DNA from: an uncultured Lachnospiraceae bacterium | GTDB taxonomy: Bacteria; Bacillota; Clostridia; Lachnospirales; Lachnospiraceae | Direction of reading: 5' to 3' | NCBI GenBank assembly: GCA_945913255.1 | Contig: CAMEDC010000003.1 | Span: 1 to 64,000 of the forward strand | Length of the DNA: 64,000 nt | Shown here: positions 17,122-24,928 of the stretch, one piece after another | Position numbering within the stretch: the first letter of the stretch is position 1 | How the letters are laid out: each line of letters starts with the position of its first letter | The notes under the pieces: model-generated | What the model was told of the DNA's origin: nothing | What the model saw: only the letters and a program-made list of their open reading frames with translations | Database searches by the model: none | Translations under genes and position numbers: made by a program

Positions 17122-17493
17122 ATGAGCTATTCAGATAAAAGAAAAAAGCATAATAGAGAAGAAAATAACCAAAAAGAGAGGTATAGAAACGAAAACAGTT
17201 CGTGCCGGGTAATCAAAAGATGCTCCGGCTGCGGGGAAAAAGCTGTGTTTGTGAACACAGGACGCTTCCGTGTGAATGCAAACGGGAACCGAATCGATGT
17301 ATGGTTGATTTATCAGTGCAAAAAGTGTAAACACACTTTGAATGTAACTTTATATGAAAGACGCAGACCGGATTCTATACCGGCCGAAGAGTATCAGGCG
17401 TTTCTAGACAATGACGAGGAACTGGCTGAAACTTTTGGCAGGGACCGGGAAATTTTCAGGCGAAACAGGCTGGAAATAGCTGATAAAGACTAA
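17122..17493 (+). CDS. DUF1062 zinc-ribbon protein
   Basis: 123 residues. A central zinc-ribbon-like region has CSGC and CKKC pairs, with the DUF1062 core GRFRVNANGNRIDVWLIYQC and then LYERR. The N-terminus is very basic and hydrophilic (KRKKHNREENNQKERYRNE). The function of DUF1062 is not established; the ribbon fits metal, nucleic acid or protein binding. I chose ATG 17122 because GGGAG lies seven bases upstream; an ATG at 17104 sits in the hairpin loop. Translation may depend on opening of the H3 hairpin. Confidence 0.85.
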   Translation: MSYSDKRKKHNREENNQKERYRNENSSCRVIKRCSGCGEKAVFVNTGRFRVNANGNRIDVWLIYQCKKCKHTLNVTLYERRRPDSIPAEEYQAFLDNDEELAETFGRDREIFRRNRLEIADKD

Positions 17494-17568
17494 AGTGGTA
17501 GAGACTTATTTCTGATAACGGTTAGAAGCGGAGAAGTTTATTCCGATATAGAATAAGGAGGAGCTTGT

Positions 17569-17595
17569 ATGCGAAGATATGTTATTGCCGCGTAG
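17569..17595 (+). CDS. Eight-codon leader ORF upstream of the CD3324-like gene
   Basis: It reads MRRYVIAA, then TAG. AAGGAGG at 17555-17561 lies seven bases before the ATG. The stop codon is within the 5' arm of the next hairpin, as in the leader at 17019-17045. Expression is unproven. Confidence 0.5.
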   Translation: MRRYVIAA

Positions 17596-17664
17596 CAACG
17601 GCTGTGCAATAGAAAGGATTGACATAGCCGTGTGCTATTCCTAAGAGTTTTATCAAATTAGGAG
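17593..17664 (+). promoter_or_regulatory. Leader hairpins that mask the CD3324-like ribosome binding site
   Basis: The first stem pairs 17593-17606 with 17623-17637 (14 bp, one bulged G, one G-U) and contains the leader ORF stop codon. The second stem pairs TTCCTAA (17638-17644) with TTAGGAG (17658-17664) and covers most of the AGGAGG of the next gene. The stems abut, so coaxial stacking is likely. No U tract follows, which points to control of translation rather than transcription. Confidence 0.55.
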
Positions 17665-17670
17665 GGCACT

Positions 17671-17955
17671 ATGGGCTATATAAGAGCGGAGAAGGTTTTG
17701 CCGCGCGAATTAATTGAAATACTGCAGGAGTATCTGGAGGGACAGGCAGTCTACATCCCCAGGAAAAGCGGAATGCGAAAAGAGTGGGGAGAGGGTACTC
17801 AGACAAAAACACAGCTGCAGGAACGCAATGAGAAGATTTTCGGCGAATGGAAAGCAGGGAAAGGCAGCAAAGAACTGTCAGAGAGCTATTTCCTGTCAGA
17901 AAAGACGATTCAGCGGATTCTGCGGGAAGAAAAGAAAAAAGAATATAGTAAGTAA
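17671..17955 (+). CDS. CD3324-family protein (Mor-like DNA-binding helix)
   Basis: 94 residues. It resembles the CD3324 group, related to Mor-type activators: N-terminal RAEKVLPRELIEILQEYLEG, then YIPRK, and a C-terminal helix-turn-helix SKELSESYFLSEKTIQRIL (about 70-88). A transcriptional role is inferred from the HTH. AGGAGGG lies before the ATG and may be masked by the upstream hairpin. The terminator at 17965-18009 follows. Confidence 0.75.
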   Translation: MGYIRAEKVLPRELIEILQEYLEGQAVYIPRKSGMRKEWGEGTQTKTQLQERNEKIFGEWKAGKGSKELSESYFLSEKTIQRILREEKKKEYSK

Positions 17956-17964
17956 TGAATGGAA

Positions 17965-18009
17965 AAGGACTCCTGTGCCGTTGTGTTATCCAAAGGCATG
18001 GGAGTCCTT
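17965..18009. terminator. Bidirectional terminator between convergent genes
   Basis: 15-bp stem (17965-17979 with 17995-18009, two G-U pairs) with a 15-nt loop. AAAA precedes it, which gives a U tract for minus-strand transcripts from rqcH; the plus side is T-rich but interrupted. Confidence 0.75.
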
Positions 18010-18063
18010 GTGTTATGTTATCAAAAAGTGCAGAGGGTATTATGTTGTGTGTCGGGTGCGCCT

Positions 18064-19872
18064 TTATTCGGATACAATCTGTATGCCGGAAATGTCGCTG
18101 TCAATCGCCATGGAATAATTGGTGTAGTAGACTACAAAGCCGGGCTTTGCGCCGGCAGGCTTCTTGACATGTTTTTTCTGGATATAGTCGATTTCCACCT
18201 TTTCCTGTTCACGCCCCTTGGAATAGTAGGCTGCCAGTCTGGCCGCCTCTTCAAAGGTACGGTCAGGGAGCTCCTCTGCATTGCCCAGCTTGACCACAAC
18301 ATGGGAGCCGGGCATTTTCTTGGCGTGGAACCACCAGTCATTCCCGGTGGCAAATTTGAAGGTCAGTTCATCATTCTGGTAGTTGTTTTTCCCTACATAC
18401 ATATGAAAACCATCTCTGCTGATATAGTGAAAGGGTTTGCTGGTGATTTTCTGCTTTTTGACGCCGCCCTTTCTGCGGATATAGCCGCTTTCGGTGAGTT
18501 CCTCCTTGATCTGTGCAAGGTCCTCCTCGTGCAGAGCAATATCCAGTGCATTGGATATGGATTCCAGGTGATCAATTTCTGCTTTTACCTCTTCGGTCAG
18601 TTGGGACAGCGCTTCGTAGGTACGTTTCAGCTTGCCGTATTTTTCAAAATATTTTTTCGCGTTTTCCGTCGCGGAAAGAGTCGGATCCAGGGGGATGGTG
18701 ACTGTCTCGTTGGTATAGTAGTTTAATGCTTCCAGGGATTTGTCCCCCGGCTGGGCACTGTAGCCATAGGTGTTTAATAGCTCTCCGTAAATCCGGTAGG
18801 TATCTCTTTTTTCTGTGTCCTTCATCTGACGCAACTGCAGATCATATTTTTTCACGTTGCGCTCCAGGGCGGTCTGCACAATTCTGCGCAAATCGGAGGA
18901 TTTCTGCCGGATGCGCGTGAGGGTATTTTTCTCTGCATAATAGTTTTCCAACAGAGAGGACATGGATGCATAGGTGACGGTGTGGTCGCCGGCCGTATTG
19001 GAAGCTGCTGTGCTTACTGTGAGGTTTGCTTCGGCTGAGTTGTCGGATGCCGGAAAGCCGTACATATATAGCGGCAGAGCACAGAATTCAACCGGTTTTC
19101 CGCCGGTATAGGCGATATTCGGTGTAAAATGTTCTTCCCGGATGTCAGCAGCCATGCGGGAGAGTGCTTCAAAAAGGGCATGATAGTCCGATTCGGTCAA
19201 TGCCGCTGTGGGCAGTTCCCCGTCGATACCCGCTTCATAACATAATTCCTGGGCGAGAATGGGAGAAATGCCTGTAAAGCTTCCGTAGAGGGCTTTGAAA
19301 ACTGGCTGCGCTTTGGAGGAAAGAGTCTCTCGGCATGTGTTGTAATCTACAGTCAGGGCGTCCAGCTTGTCCTGGGTCTGGGCAATGAAATAAGGCTTTC
19401 CGGGAAGCACTTCCCGGACGGAGGAAACGGCAGCAGAGACACGCTTGATGCTGTCAATAATCACATTATCATCGTTGCAGAAAATAATGTTGCTGTGTTT
19501 TCCCATAATTTCCACTACAAGAGTTTTATGCCGTAAGTCGCCCATTTCATCCAGATGCTCAATCTGAATATGGACAATACGCTCCAGACCGGGCTGGGAG
19601 ATATCCGTGATACGCCCGTTCTGCAGGTGCTTTCTGAGCAGCATGCAGAAATTGGGCGCCGTCATGGGACTTGGCTTGTTAGTGTCCGTCAGGTAAATCA
19701 ACGGAAGAGAAGCACCGGCGGAAATAAAGAGACGTTTTTGCCCAGTGGGCTGCTTGATTGTAAGCAGCAGTTCATCTTCCTCCGGCTGTGCAATCTTGTA
19801 CAGTCGCCCGCCGATCAGTTCTTTTTTCAATTCAAAAACAACATTTGCTATTGTAACACCATCAAAGGCCAT
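18064..19872 (-). CDS. rqcH: RqcH, NFACT-family ribosome quality-control factor
   Basis: 602 residues. RqcH binds obstructed 50S subunits and, with tRNA-Ala, adds C-terminal Ala tails that mark stalled nascent chains for degradation. Older annotations call it a fibronectin-binding protein. The NFACT-N domain starts MAFDGVTIANVVFELKKEL, with MLLRKHLQNG; a coiled-coil middle (about 290-440) is followed by the NFACT-R domain with NDWWFHAKKMPGSHVV. At the site where many homologues have Asp-Arg, this protein reads GLER, a conservative Glu change. The start at 19872 has AAAGGA upstream. It stands alone on the minus strand. Confidence 0.92.
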   Translation of the reverse strand: MAFDGVTIANVVFELKKELIGGRLYKIAQPEEDELLLTIKQPTGQKRLFISAGASLPLIYLTDTNKPSPMTAPNFCMLLRKHLQNGRITDISQPGLERIVHIQIEHLDEMGDLRHKTLVVEIMGKHSNIIFCNDDNVIIDSIKRVSAAVSSVREVLPGKPYFIAQTQDKLDALTVDYNTCRETLSSKAQPVFKALYGSFTGISPILAQELCYEAGIDGELPTAALTESDYHALFEALSRMAADIREEHFTPNIAYTGGKPVEFCALPLYMYGFPASDNSAEANLTVSTAASNTAGDHTVTYASMSSLLENYYAEKNTLTRIRQKSSDLRRIVQTALERNVKKYDLQLRQMKDTEKRDTYRIYGELLNTYGYSAQPGDKSLEALNYYTNETVTIPLDPTLSATENAKKYFEKYGKLKRTYEALSQLTEEVKAEIDHLESISNALDIALHEEDLAQIKEELTESGYIRRKGGVKKQKITSKPFHYISRDGFHMYVGKNNYQNDELTFKFATGNDWWFHAKKMPGSHVVVKLGNAEELPDRTFEEAARLAAYYSKGREQEKVEIDYIQKKHVKKPAGAKPGFVVYYTNYSMAIDSDISGIQIVSE

Positions 19873-19990
19873 GGCAGAATCCTTTCTTTTAAATAAACAT
19901 AACAAAAATAAGAAATTTTATGCCCTTTTCCGGTCAGGACACATATTGCATTATAGCAAAAAAATAACTAAAAAGAAACATAAAAAGTTG

Positions 19991-20019
19991 TTGACAAATA
20001 TTTTTCTCCATTGTATACT
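19991..20019 (+). promoter_or_regulatory. Promoter of the tRNA-Val/tRNA-Met operon
   Basis: TTGACA (19991-19996), 17-bp spacer, TATACT (20014-20019); consensus-like, as expected for a stable-RNA promoter. Confidence 0.85.
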
Positions 20020-20051
20020 AATCAAGTCGGTTACGGCAGTGACTGAAAAAT

Positions 20052-20124
20052 GGAAGTTTAGCTCAGCTGGGAGAGCATCTGCCTTACAAGCAGAGGGTCA
20101 TAGGTTCGAGCCCTATAACTTCCA
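20052..20124 (+). tRNA. tRNA-Val (anticodon TAC)
   Basis: 73 nt. Acceptor arms GGAAGTT/AACTTCC with discriminator A, D-arm GCTC..GAGC, anticodon loop CTTACAA and T-arm GGTTCGAGCC. The CCA end is not encoded. Confidence 0.95.
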
Positions 20125-20128
20125 TTGT

Positions 20129-20202
20129 GGCGAGATAGCTCAGTTGGCTAGAGCACGCGGTTCATACCCGCGGTGTCGAGGGTTCAAATCCCCCTCTCGC
20201 TA
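20129..20202 (+). tRNA. tRNA-Met (anticodon CAT)
   Basis: 74 nt, four bases after tRNA-Val. Acceptor GGCGAGA/TCTCGCT (terminal G-U), anticodon stem GCGG/CCGC around TTCATAC, T-arm GGTTCAAATCC. The form fits an elongator Met tRNA; a CAT anticodon could also be Ile2 read by lysidine. The adjacent integrase remnant makes this tRNA the likely former attachment site. Confidence 0.9.
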
Positions 20203-20207
20203 CCTCA

Positions 20208-20237
20208 AGAGTGCTGAAAAATCAGCACTCTTTTTTT
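20208..20237 (+). terminator. Terminator of the tRNA operon
   Basis: Perfect 10-bp stem AGAGTGCTGA/TCAGCACTCT, loop AAAA, then a run of T. Confidence 0.92.
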
Positions 20238-20265
20238 GCGTGTTGCATTTCGTGTTGCATAGTTG

Positions 20266-20405
20266 CTAAAAAAGTAATTTAAAATGATTGTTTGCTTTAT
20301 CCGACATTTCCTTTTTCCTGTCACTCATGGCATGCCGGTACACTGCTTTTAGTACCTTATCAGAGCACCATCCGCCGTAATCCATGGCAGCATACTCAAT
20401 TGATC
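20266..20405 (-). pseudogene. C-terminal remnant of a tyrosine integrase
   Basis: The minus-strand frame ending at TAG 20268-20266 codes for GSIEYAAMDYGGWCSDKVL followed by KAVYRHAMSDRKKEM and a lysine-rich tail. This is the end of a phage-type tyrosine recombinase: the G-G-W motif, then V-Y-R-H containing the catalytic Tyr. The arginine- and lysine-bearing upstream domains are absent, and the frame meets a stop at 20427-20425. It ends about 60 bases from tRNA-Met, the usual position of an integrase gene facing its attachment tRNA. Confidence 0.75.
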
Positions 20406-20641
20406 CTAATAACAGGCAGGAATATCAACGAAAGGGTGATGAGTGGTTTGAAAGAGCAGAGAAATATGATGATATGGCGGAGCACTGTTTTGCATATGAT
20501 CCAGATATTGACGCGGTAGTAATAAACACAAAACATCCACAATATCAATACCAGAACTACCGTGAGACAATGATTCATGAACTGGCGCATAGGATTGACC
20601 ATTATGAATTTGGTACGTTATTACAGATACAAGAGGCATAA
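20384..20641 (+). pseudogene. C-terminal remnant of a phage head (minor capsid) protein
   Basis: 85 codons. DAVVINTKHPQYQYQNYRET and then MIHELAHRIDH match the C-terminal part of SPP1-gp7-like head morphogenesis/minor capsid proteins, which carry an HExxH-like segment. The first codons are antisense to the integrase remnant, so the true homologous part begins near 20405, where two unrelated prophage genes are fused by deletion. A further 33-codon frame (20641-20742, MIGVRDNMPDSARADYEAFL...) overlaps the stop as TAATG and may be a frameshifted continuation. Confidence 0.6.
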
Positions 20642-20748
20642 TGATTGGCGTAAGAGATAATATGCCTGATAGTGCCAGGGCTGACTATGAGGCATTTCTG
20701 GAAGAACAGAAGTATGCGAAAGAGCATAACATGAAAATTTAATATAAA

Positions 20749-20764
20749 GTTGCACCGGTGCAAC
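20749..20764. repeat. Perfect 16-bp palindrome in the prophage remnant
   Basis: GTTGCACCGGTGCAAC. It may be an operator or a short hairpin; no U tract follows. Confidence 0.6.
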
Positions 20765-20847
20765 AAAATAATCACAGTAATAAGGACACCCGTAAAACTG
20801 ATTCTATGGTGAGACACACCTAAAACTGAAAGGATAAGGAAATCGAA

Positions 20848-21066
20848 GTGAATACAGATGCGGCAACGATGCTTCGGATTATGGGAATCCTGTCGGAGAA
20901 AGAAGAGACAGGTCTCAAAGAGGTTATTGCAATGTATGAGCTGATGTTTGCAGAAAAGGAGAGAAAGAAGATTGATCAGCTCAAACTGAATTTCTCAGAT
21001 TTTACCACACTGACATATACAGCAATCGGTCTTGTGACGGGAGAAAACGACCAGGGAGAGCAGTGA
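20848..21066 (+). CDS. Putative phage tail assembly chaperone (N-terminal ORF)
   Basis: 72 residues from a GTG preceded by AAGGATAAGGA. Helical and charged (ILSEKEETGLKEVIAMYELM). It overlaps the open frame of the Gp15-like gene by about 30 bases, in a +1 register. This order is typical of phage tail chaperone gene pairs, which are often linked by programmed frameshifting. The name rests on position and size; in this decayed prophage it may be a relic. Confidence 0.45.
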   Translation: MNTDAATMLRIMGILSEKEETGLKEVIAMYELMFAEKERKKIDQLKLNFSDFTTLTYTAIGLVTGENDQGEQ

Positions 21067-21097
21067 CCCGTACTATGACCTGATAGGTGACTATGAT

Positions 21098-21385
21098 TTG
21101 ATTGTGGCATCTTTTCAGTCACAGTACGGGCTTCGGTTATCAAAAGAAATCCATACCATGACGTGGGACGAATTTAGGGACTTGCTTGTTGGTATTTCCC
21201 CGGAGACACCGCTCGGTAGAATCGTGTCAATCCGCGCGGAAGAGGACAAGGAAGTGCTGAAGCATTTCACAAAAGAGCAACTGCGTATCCGAAGTGAGTG
21301 GAGAAGCAGGAATGCGAAGAAGGTTTCTGAGGCGGATATGAATGATATTCTGAATTCGCTGAAAAATGCTTTTATACACGTGTAA
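21098..21385 (+). CDS. Bacteriophage Gp15-family protein
   Basis: 95 residues from TTG 21098, but the same frame is open from 21038 and reads DPYYDLIGDYD just before, which belongs to the Gp15 family core (then ASFQSQYGLRLSKEIHTMTW and DEFRDLLVGISPETPLG). No ATG or GTG with a ribosome binding site exists in that upstream part, so the protein is either made by frameshift from the 72-codon ORF or the start is lost. Gp15 proteins occur in the tail gene region of Listeria- and clostridia-type siphophages. The stop overlaps the next ATG as TAATG. Confidence 0.65.
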   Translation: MIVASFQSQYGLRLSKEIHTMTWDEFRDLLVGISPETPLGRIVSIRAEEDKEVLKHFTKEQLRIRSEWRSRNAKKVSEADMNDILNSLKNAFIHV

Positions 21386-21798
21386 TGCTCAGAGAGATAA
21401 AGCTTCTACCGAGATTGGAACTGGATGATGCAGTCATAACCCGAATTTCAGAAAATACGTGGAAAATTGATACGGTAATTCATAATCTCGGTTATCTTCC
21501 CACATCGGCAACAAAGGAAGCGGTTATGCTAAAAACAGCTTTGCCGCTAAAGGCAGAGTTAAGCGGTGCGGATATTATCACAGGGAGGGTCAGGGAGGAA
21601 ATCGGACATCTTGAAGGAGTTTCCGGTATCAGTGTAGGAAATACCGTAGTTGGTCCGGCTGTTATGAAACATGCACCTAATGCAAAACATTTGAGCTGGG
21701 TAGTAAATGCGGAGGAAGGAACGGAAATAGAAATTACGGTATCTGCTCCAAGAGCAGGAATGACCTCGCAGAAGTTCATATTATTGAATGGGAAGTAA
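21385..21798 (+). pseudogene. C-terminal fragment resembling an M14-family carboxypeptidase
   Basis: 137 codons. LLPRLELDDAVITRISENTW and then VIHNLGYLPTSATKEAV resemble the beta-sandwich tail that follows the catalytic domain in some large bacterial M14 zinc carboxypeptidases. The zinc-binding domain (HxxE...H) is missing. It is fused by TAATG overlap to a phage gene with which it has no functional link, so I read it as a truncated host or cargo gene left by the deletion that removed most of the prophage. The family call is moderate. Confidence 0.5.
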
Positions 21799-21913
21799 GG
21801 ATTTTGGGGTAAAAAGAAGATGGTAATATTTGTAAAAACAGAAATATCGGAAATTTCCTCACTGCTCGTAGTAATGCGCCAATATTAAGAAACATATTAA
21901 TTGTATAACAAAT

Positions 21914-21953
21914 AAAGCCATTCCAGAATCAGATGATTTTGGAATGGCCTTTA
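21914..21953. terminator. Bidirectional terminator
   Basis: AAAGCCATTCCAGAATC pairs with GATTTTGGAATGGCCTTT (one bulge/G-U); the A and T flanks serve the plus-strand fragment and the minus-strand XRE gene. Confidence 0.75.
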
Positions 21954-22187
21954 TTGTTTGAAAAATTCATTAAAATCGCAACTTAATATATCGGTCAAGG
22001 CGATAAGCATATCTACGCTGGGATTGTTCATGCCAAGCTCAACCTTACTGTATGTGCCTGACGTGATTTCAACTCCGCGCAGCTGTAGCTGAGCGACAAT
22101 GTCCTTATTTTGAAGTCCATGTTTAATTCGCAATCGTCGTATGTTTGTACCGACAAGGGGATTGGTTCTTTGATTTATTCGTTCCAT
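21951..22187 (-). CDS. XRE-family helix-turn-helix regulator
   Basis: 78 residues, a single HTH domain: VGTNIRRLRIKHGLQNKDIVAQL, then ITSGTYSKVELGMNNPSVDML. It resembles small Cro/CI-type repressors. It diverges from the small gene at 22316, with the AT-rich region 22188-22315 between them, so it may control that gene. No clear ribosome binding site is seen, so the start is uncertain. It may belong to the prophage remnant. Confidence 0.82.
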   Translation of the reverse strand: MERINQRTNPLVGTNIRRLRIKHGLQNKDIVAQLQLRGVEITSGTYSKVELGMNNPSVDMLIALTDILSCDFNEFFKQ

Positions 22188-22315
22188 ATTTAAAAGTGTA
22201 CCCAGAATTAAAAAAAATTGATTCCAAAATGGAAGCAGATATGATATTGCGATATGCTATAATTATATAAAAAACAAAATTAAAGCAATATTAATGAAAA
22301 AAAGGAGGTGAAAAA

Positions 22316-22594
22316 ATGGAATTATTTAGGAAAAATAAAAGAAATCAAAAGAAAGGTGAAGCGGAATGTGCGATGGAGGGATTAAGGGAATTTGGGATTG
22401 CTGATTGCTTTTTTACAATTCCGTTTAGCAGAAACGGTAAAAAATGTACAGAAGAAAGCAAAAAAGAGCGCGAAAGAACGATTGAAAAATGTAAAGAGAT
22501 TCTGAAGGAGTATGAGGAGAGAATCCAGAATGAAAGGCAGTGCGACAAAAGAAACCATAACCAGAGAGAATCTCAAATGAGACAAGCAAAATAA
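22316..22594 (+). CDS. Small charged protein of unknown function
   Basis: 92 residues, not recognised. A strong AAAGGAGG lies eight bases before the ATG and a TATAAT at 22258-22263. The middle has two Cys in GIADCFFTIPF and RNGKKCTEES, and the C-terminal half is a highly charged helix (KKERERTIEKCKEILKEYEERI), possibly a coiled coil. It is AT-rich compared with neighbours and stands at the edge of the prophage remnant, divergent from the XRE regulator, which suggests mobile origin. Confidence 0.6.
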   Translation: MELFRKNKRNQKKGEAECAMEGLREFGIADCFFTIPFSRNGKKCTEESKKERERTIEKCKEILKEYEERIQNERQCDKRNHNQRESQMRQAK

Positions 22595-22683
22595 AGAAAG
22601 CAAAATGAGAACAGGAGAGTAAAATTCTAAATTATCTTACCAAATGCGACATAAAAATGCAAGCGTTTTCCATACCTTCGCCC

Positions 22684-22712
22684 TTGACGCGTTTTGAAAG
22701 TTATTTTATAAT
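22684..22712 (+). promoter_or_regulatory. Promoter of the yicC-remA-gmk-rpoZ run
   Basis: TTGACG (22684-22689), 17-bp spacer, TATAAT (22707-22712). Confidence 0.75.
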
Positions 22713-22766
22713 AAAGAGAACTGTGTGGGAAAACAGTGTGCAGGCATACGCCGGATTGGAGAGCGG

Positions 22767-23645
22767 ATGATAAAGAGTATGACAGGTTTCGGCAGGTGTG
22801 AGATTGCCGAAAACAGCAGAAAATTCACAGTGGAAATGAAAGCAGTGAATCATCGTTATCTTGATGTTAATATCAAAATGCCAAAAGCTCTGAATTTTTT
22901 TGAGTCAGCTATCAGAAGTGAGCTCAAGAATTATATTGCCCGTGGTAAGGTGGATATTTTTATTACCTATGAGGATATGTCTGACAACACATCTACAGTG
23001 CGATATAATAAGGAAATAGCCAGAGAATATCTGACCTATCTCCAGCAGATGGCAGAGGAGTTCGGATTGGATAACGATATTCGTGTGTCGACTCTTTCCA
23101 AATATCCGGAAGTGTTTACAATGGAAGAAACCGGGATAGACGAGGAAGAACTCTGGAAGGAACTGCAGAAAGCTGTGGACGGTGCTGCGAAGATGTTCGT
23201 GGAGACCAGAATTACAGAAGGTGAACATCTGAAGGAGGACTTAATCGGAAAGCTTGACGGCATGTTGAAACTGGTGGATTTTATTGCGGAGCGTTCGCCG
23301 CAGATTATCTCAGAATACCGAAATCGGCTGGAAGAAAAAGTAAGGGAATTTCTGGGTGATGTATCGGTAGATGAGGGCAGACTGTTAACGGAAGTTACCA
23401 TCTTTGCCGACAAGGTCTGTGTTGATGAGGAAATTGTAAGGTTAAGAAGCCATATCGAGACGACAAAAAATACATTGCTGGAGGGCGGTTCCATCGGAAG
23501 AAAGCTGGACTTCCTTGCTCAGGAAATGAACCGTGAAGCAAATACGATTCTCTCCAAGGCAAATGATCTGGAAATATCCAATTGTGCAATTGAGCTGAAG
23601 ACAGAAATCGAGAAAGTCCGCGAACAGATTCAGAACATTGAATAG
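22767..23645 (+). CDS. yicC: YicC/YloC-family endoribonuclease
   Basis: 292 residues, usual length. The N-terminal [10 protein letters not shown] and [14 protein letters not shown], and the C-terminal [21 protein letters not shown] with [12 protein letters not shown], are diagnostic. YicC proteins are RNases that act on RNA in the cytoplasm. The ATG at 22767 is the conserved start; a longer frame to 22725 lacks similarity. Linkage to remA and gmk is normal for Firmicutes. Confidence 0.93.
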   Translation: MIKSMTGFGRCEIAENSRKFTVEMKAVNHRYLDVNIKMPKALNFFESAIRSELKNYIARGKVDIFITYEDMSDNTSTVRYNKEIAREYLTYLQQMAEEFGLDNDIRVSTLSKYPEVFTMEETGIDEEELWKELQKAVDGAAKMFVETRITEGEHLKEDLIGKLDGMLKLVDFIAERSPQIISEYRNRLEEKVREFLGDVSVDEGRLLTEVTIFADKVCVDEEIVRLRSHIETTKNTLLEGGSIGRKLDFLAQEMNREANTILSKANDLEISNCAIELKTEIEKVREQIQNIE

Positions 23646-23673
23646 GAATTCGCACTGCGCAGGGAGAATCAGA

Positions 23674-23952
23674 ATGCTCATCCATATCGGATTTGGAAAT
23701 ATTGTGAATACCTCTAAAATTATTGCCATCGTGAGTCCGGAATCCGCACCAATTAAAAGAATGGTGCAGAATGCGAAGGAAAAGGGCATGGCGATTGATG
23801 CTACCCAGGGAAGAAAGACGAAGGCAGTGCTTGTTATGGAGAACAGTCAGGTGGTTTTGTCGGCCCTGTTACCGGAAACAATAGCAGGACGTGTACAGTC
23901 GATACAGGGATTTTCGCAGGAAGGTGTTCCGGAGGATGCGGAAACTGAGTAA
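23674..23952 (+). CDS. remA: RemA-family regulator (DUF370)
   Basis: 92 residues. [20 protein letters not shown] and [20 protein letters not shown] match RemA, the DNA-binding protein that activates matrix genes and osmolyte functions in Bacillus. The start at 23674 is the conserved MLIHIG, with AGGGAG upstream. It lies between yicC and gmk, as in many clostridia. Its regulon here is unknown. Confidence 0.92.
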   Translation: MLIHIGFGNIVNTSKIIAIVSPESAPIKRMVQNAKEKGMAIDATQGRKTKAVLVMENSQVVLSALLPETIAGRVQSIQGFSQEGVPEDAETE

Positions 23953-23998
23953 ACGACGATAGATGCAGAGTAAGTATTGACGATGCAGAGGAAATATT

Positions 23999-24634
23999 AT
24001 GGAAGAAAAAGGATTGCTGATTGTGATTTCCGGTTTTTCCGGAGCAGGAAAGGGTACACTTGTAAAGGCTCTTTTACAGAAGTATGACAACTATGCGCTG
24101 TCGGTATCTATGACTACCAGAGCGCCCAGACCGGGAGAGCGGGATGGAGTTGAGTACTTTTTTACGGACAGAGAAAACTTCGAAAAAGCCATTCAACAGG
24201 ATGGACTGATTGAATATGCACCATACTGCGGTAATTATTACGGAACACCCAGAGCATATGTGGAAGAACAGATGGCAGCGGGTAAAAACGTAATTCTGGA
24301 AATTGAGATACAGGGAGCTTTGAAAATAAAGGAAAAGTTTCCCGAAAGCCTGCTTATTTTCCTGACACCTCCAAGTGCGGATGAATTGAAGCGCAGACTG
24401 GAGGGGAGAGGCACCGAGGCGCCGGAGGTGATTGCAAAACGGCTTGCCCGTGCAGTGGAGGAATCAGAAGGCGTGGAAGCCTATGATTATATAGTAATAA
24501 ATGACAACCTGGAAGAGTGCGTGGAAGAGGTTCACCGACTGGTGGATGCCGCCCGCAGGGTACCTGTCAGGTGTCAGGACTTTATAAAAGAAATCAGAGA
24601 GGAACTGAAAGGTTTCAAGGAAGGAGCAAAATAA
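23999..24634 (+). CDS. gmk: Guanylate kinase
   Basis: 211 residues. It phosphorylates GMP to GDP. P-loop SGFSGAGKGT, the GMP-binding SVSMTTRAPRPGE and GVEYFF, and the EIEIQGALKIKEKF segment are present. The stop overlaps the start of rpoZ (TAATG), so the two are coupled. It is part of the yicC-remA-gmk-rpoZ cluster. Confidence 0.96.
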   Translation: MEEKGLLIVISGFSGAGKGTLVKALLQKYDNYALSVSMTTRAPRPGERDGVEYFFTDRENFEKAIQQDGLIEYAPYCGNYYGTPRAYVEEQMAAGKNVILEIEIQGALKIKEKFPESLLIFLTPPSADELKRRLEGRGTEAPEVIAKRLARAVEESEGVEAYDYIVINDNLEECVEEVHRLVDAARRVPVRCQDFIKEIREELKGFKEGAK

Positions 24635-24867
24635 TGTTACATCCATCTTATTCAGATTTAATGAAGGTAGTAAACAGTGAGGTTGAGCCAGGTGAGGCTC
24701 CTGTGGTAAACAGCCGTTATTCCATTGTGATGGCGACCTCTAAAAGAGCCAGACAGATTATTGCGGGAGAAGAGCCGCTGGTAGACGGTAAGGACAAGAA
24801 GCCCCTGTCTGTTGCGATTGAAGAACTGAACCAGGGAAAGATTAAAATTCTGGGTGATGAAGAGTAA
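24634..24867 (+). CDS. rpoZ: RNA polymerase omega subunit
   Basis: 77 residues. NSRYSIVMATSKRARQI is the omega core, followed by KPLSVAIEELNQGKI. The start overlaps the gmk stop, with AAGGAG eight bases upstream. Omega helps assemble and stabilise RNA polymerase and in many bacteria contributes to the ppGpp site; the gmk link fits nucleotide-level control. Confidence 0.93.
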   Translation: MLHPSYSDLMKVVNSEVEPGEAPVVNSRYSIVMATSKRARQIIAGEEPLVDGKDKKPLSVAIEELNQGKIKILGDEE

Positions 24868-24928
24868 ATAAGAACTTATGGTAGCTGGTGAGATACCAGC
24901 TACTTTAAGTTGTAAGGAAAGGTTTTTT

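Noticed and set aside
17579..17644. 21-codon ORF MLLPRSNGC... overlapping the second leader
   Set aside because: No good ribosome binding site; it runs through the stem and overlaps the better eight-codon ORF.
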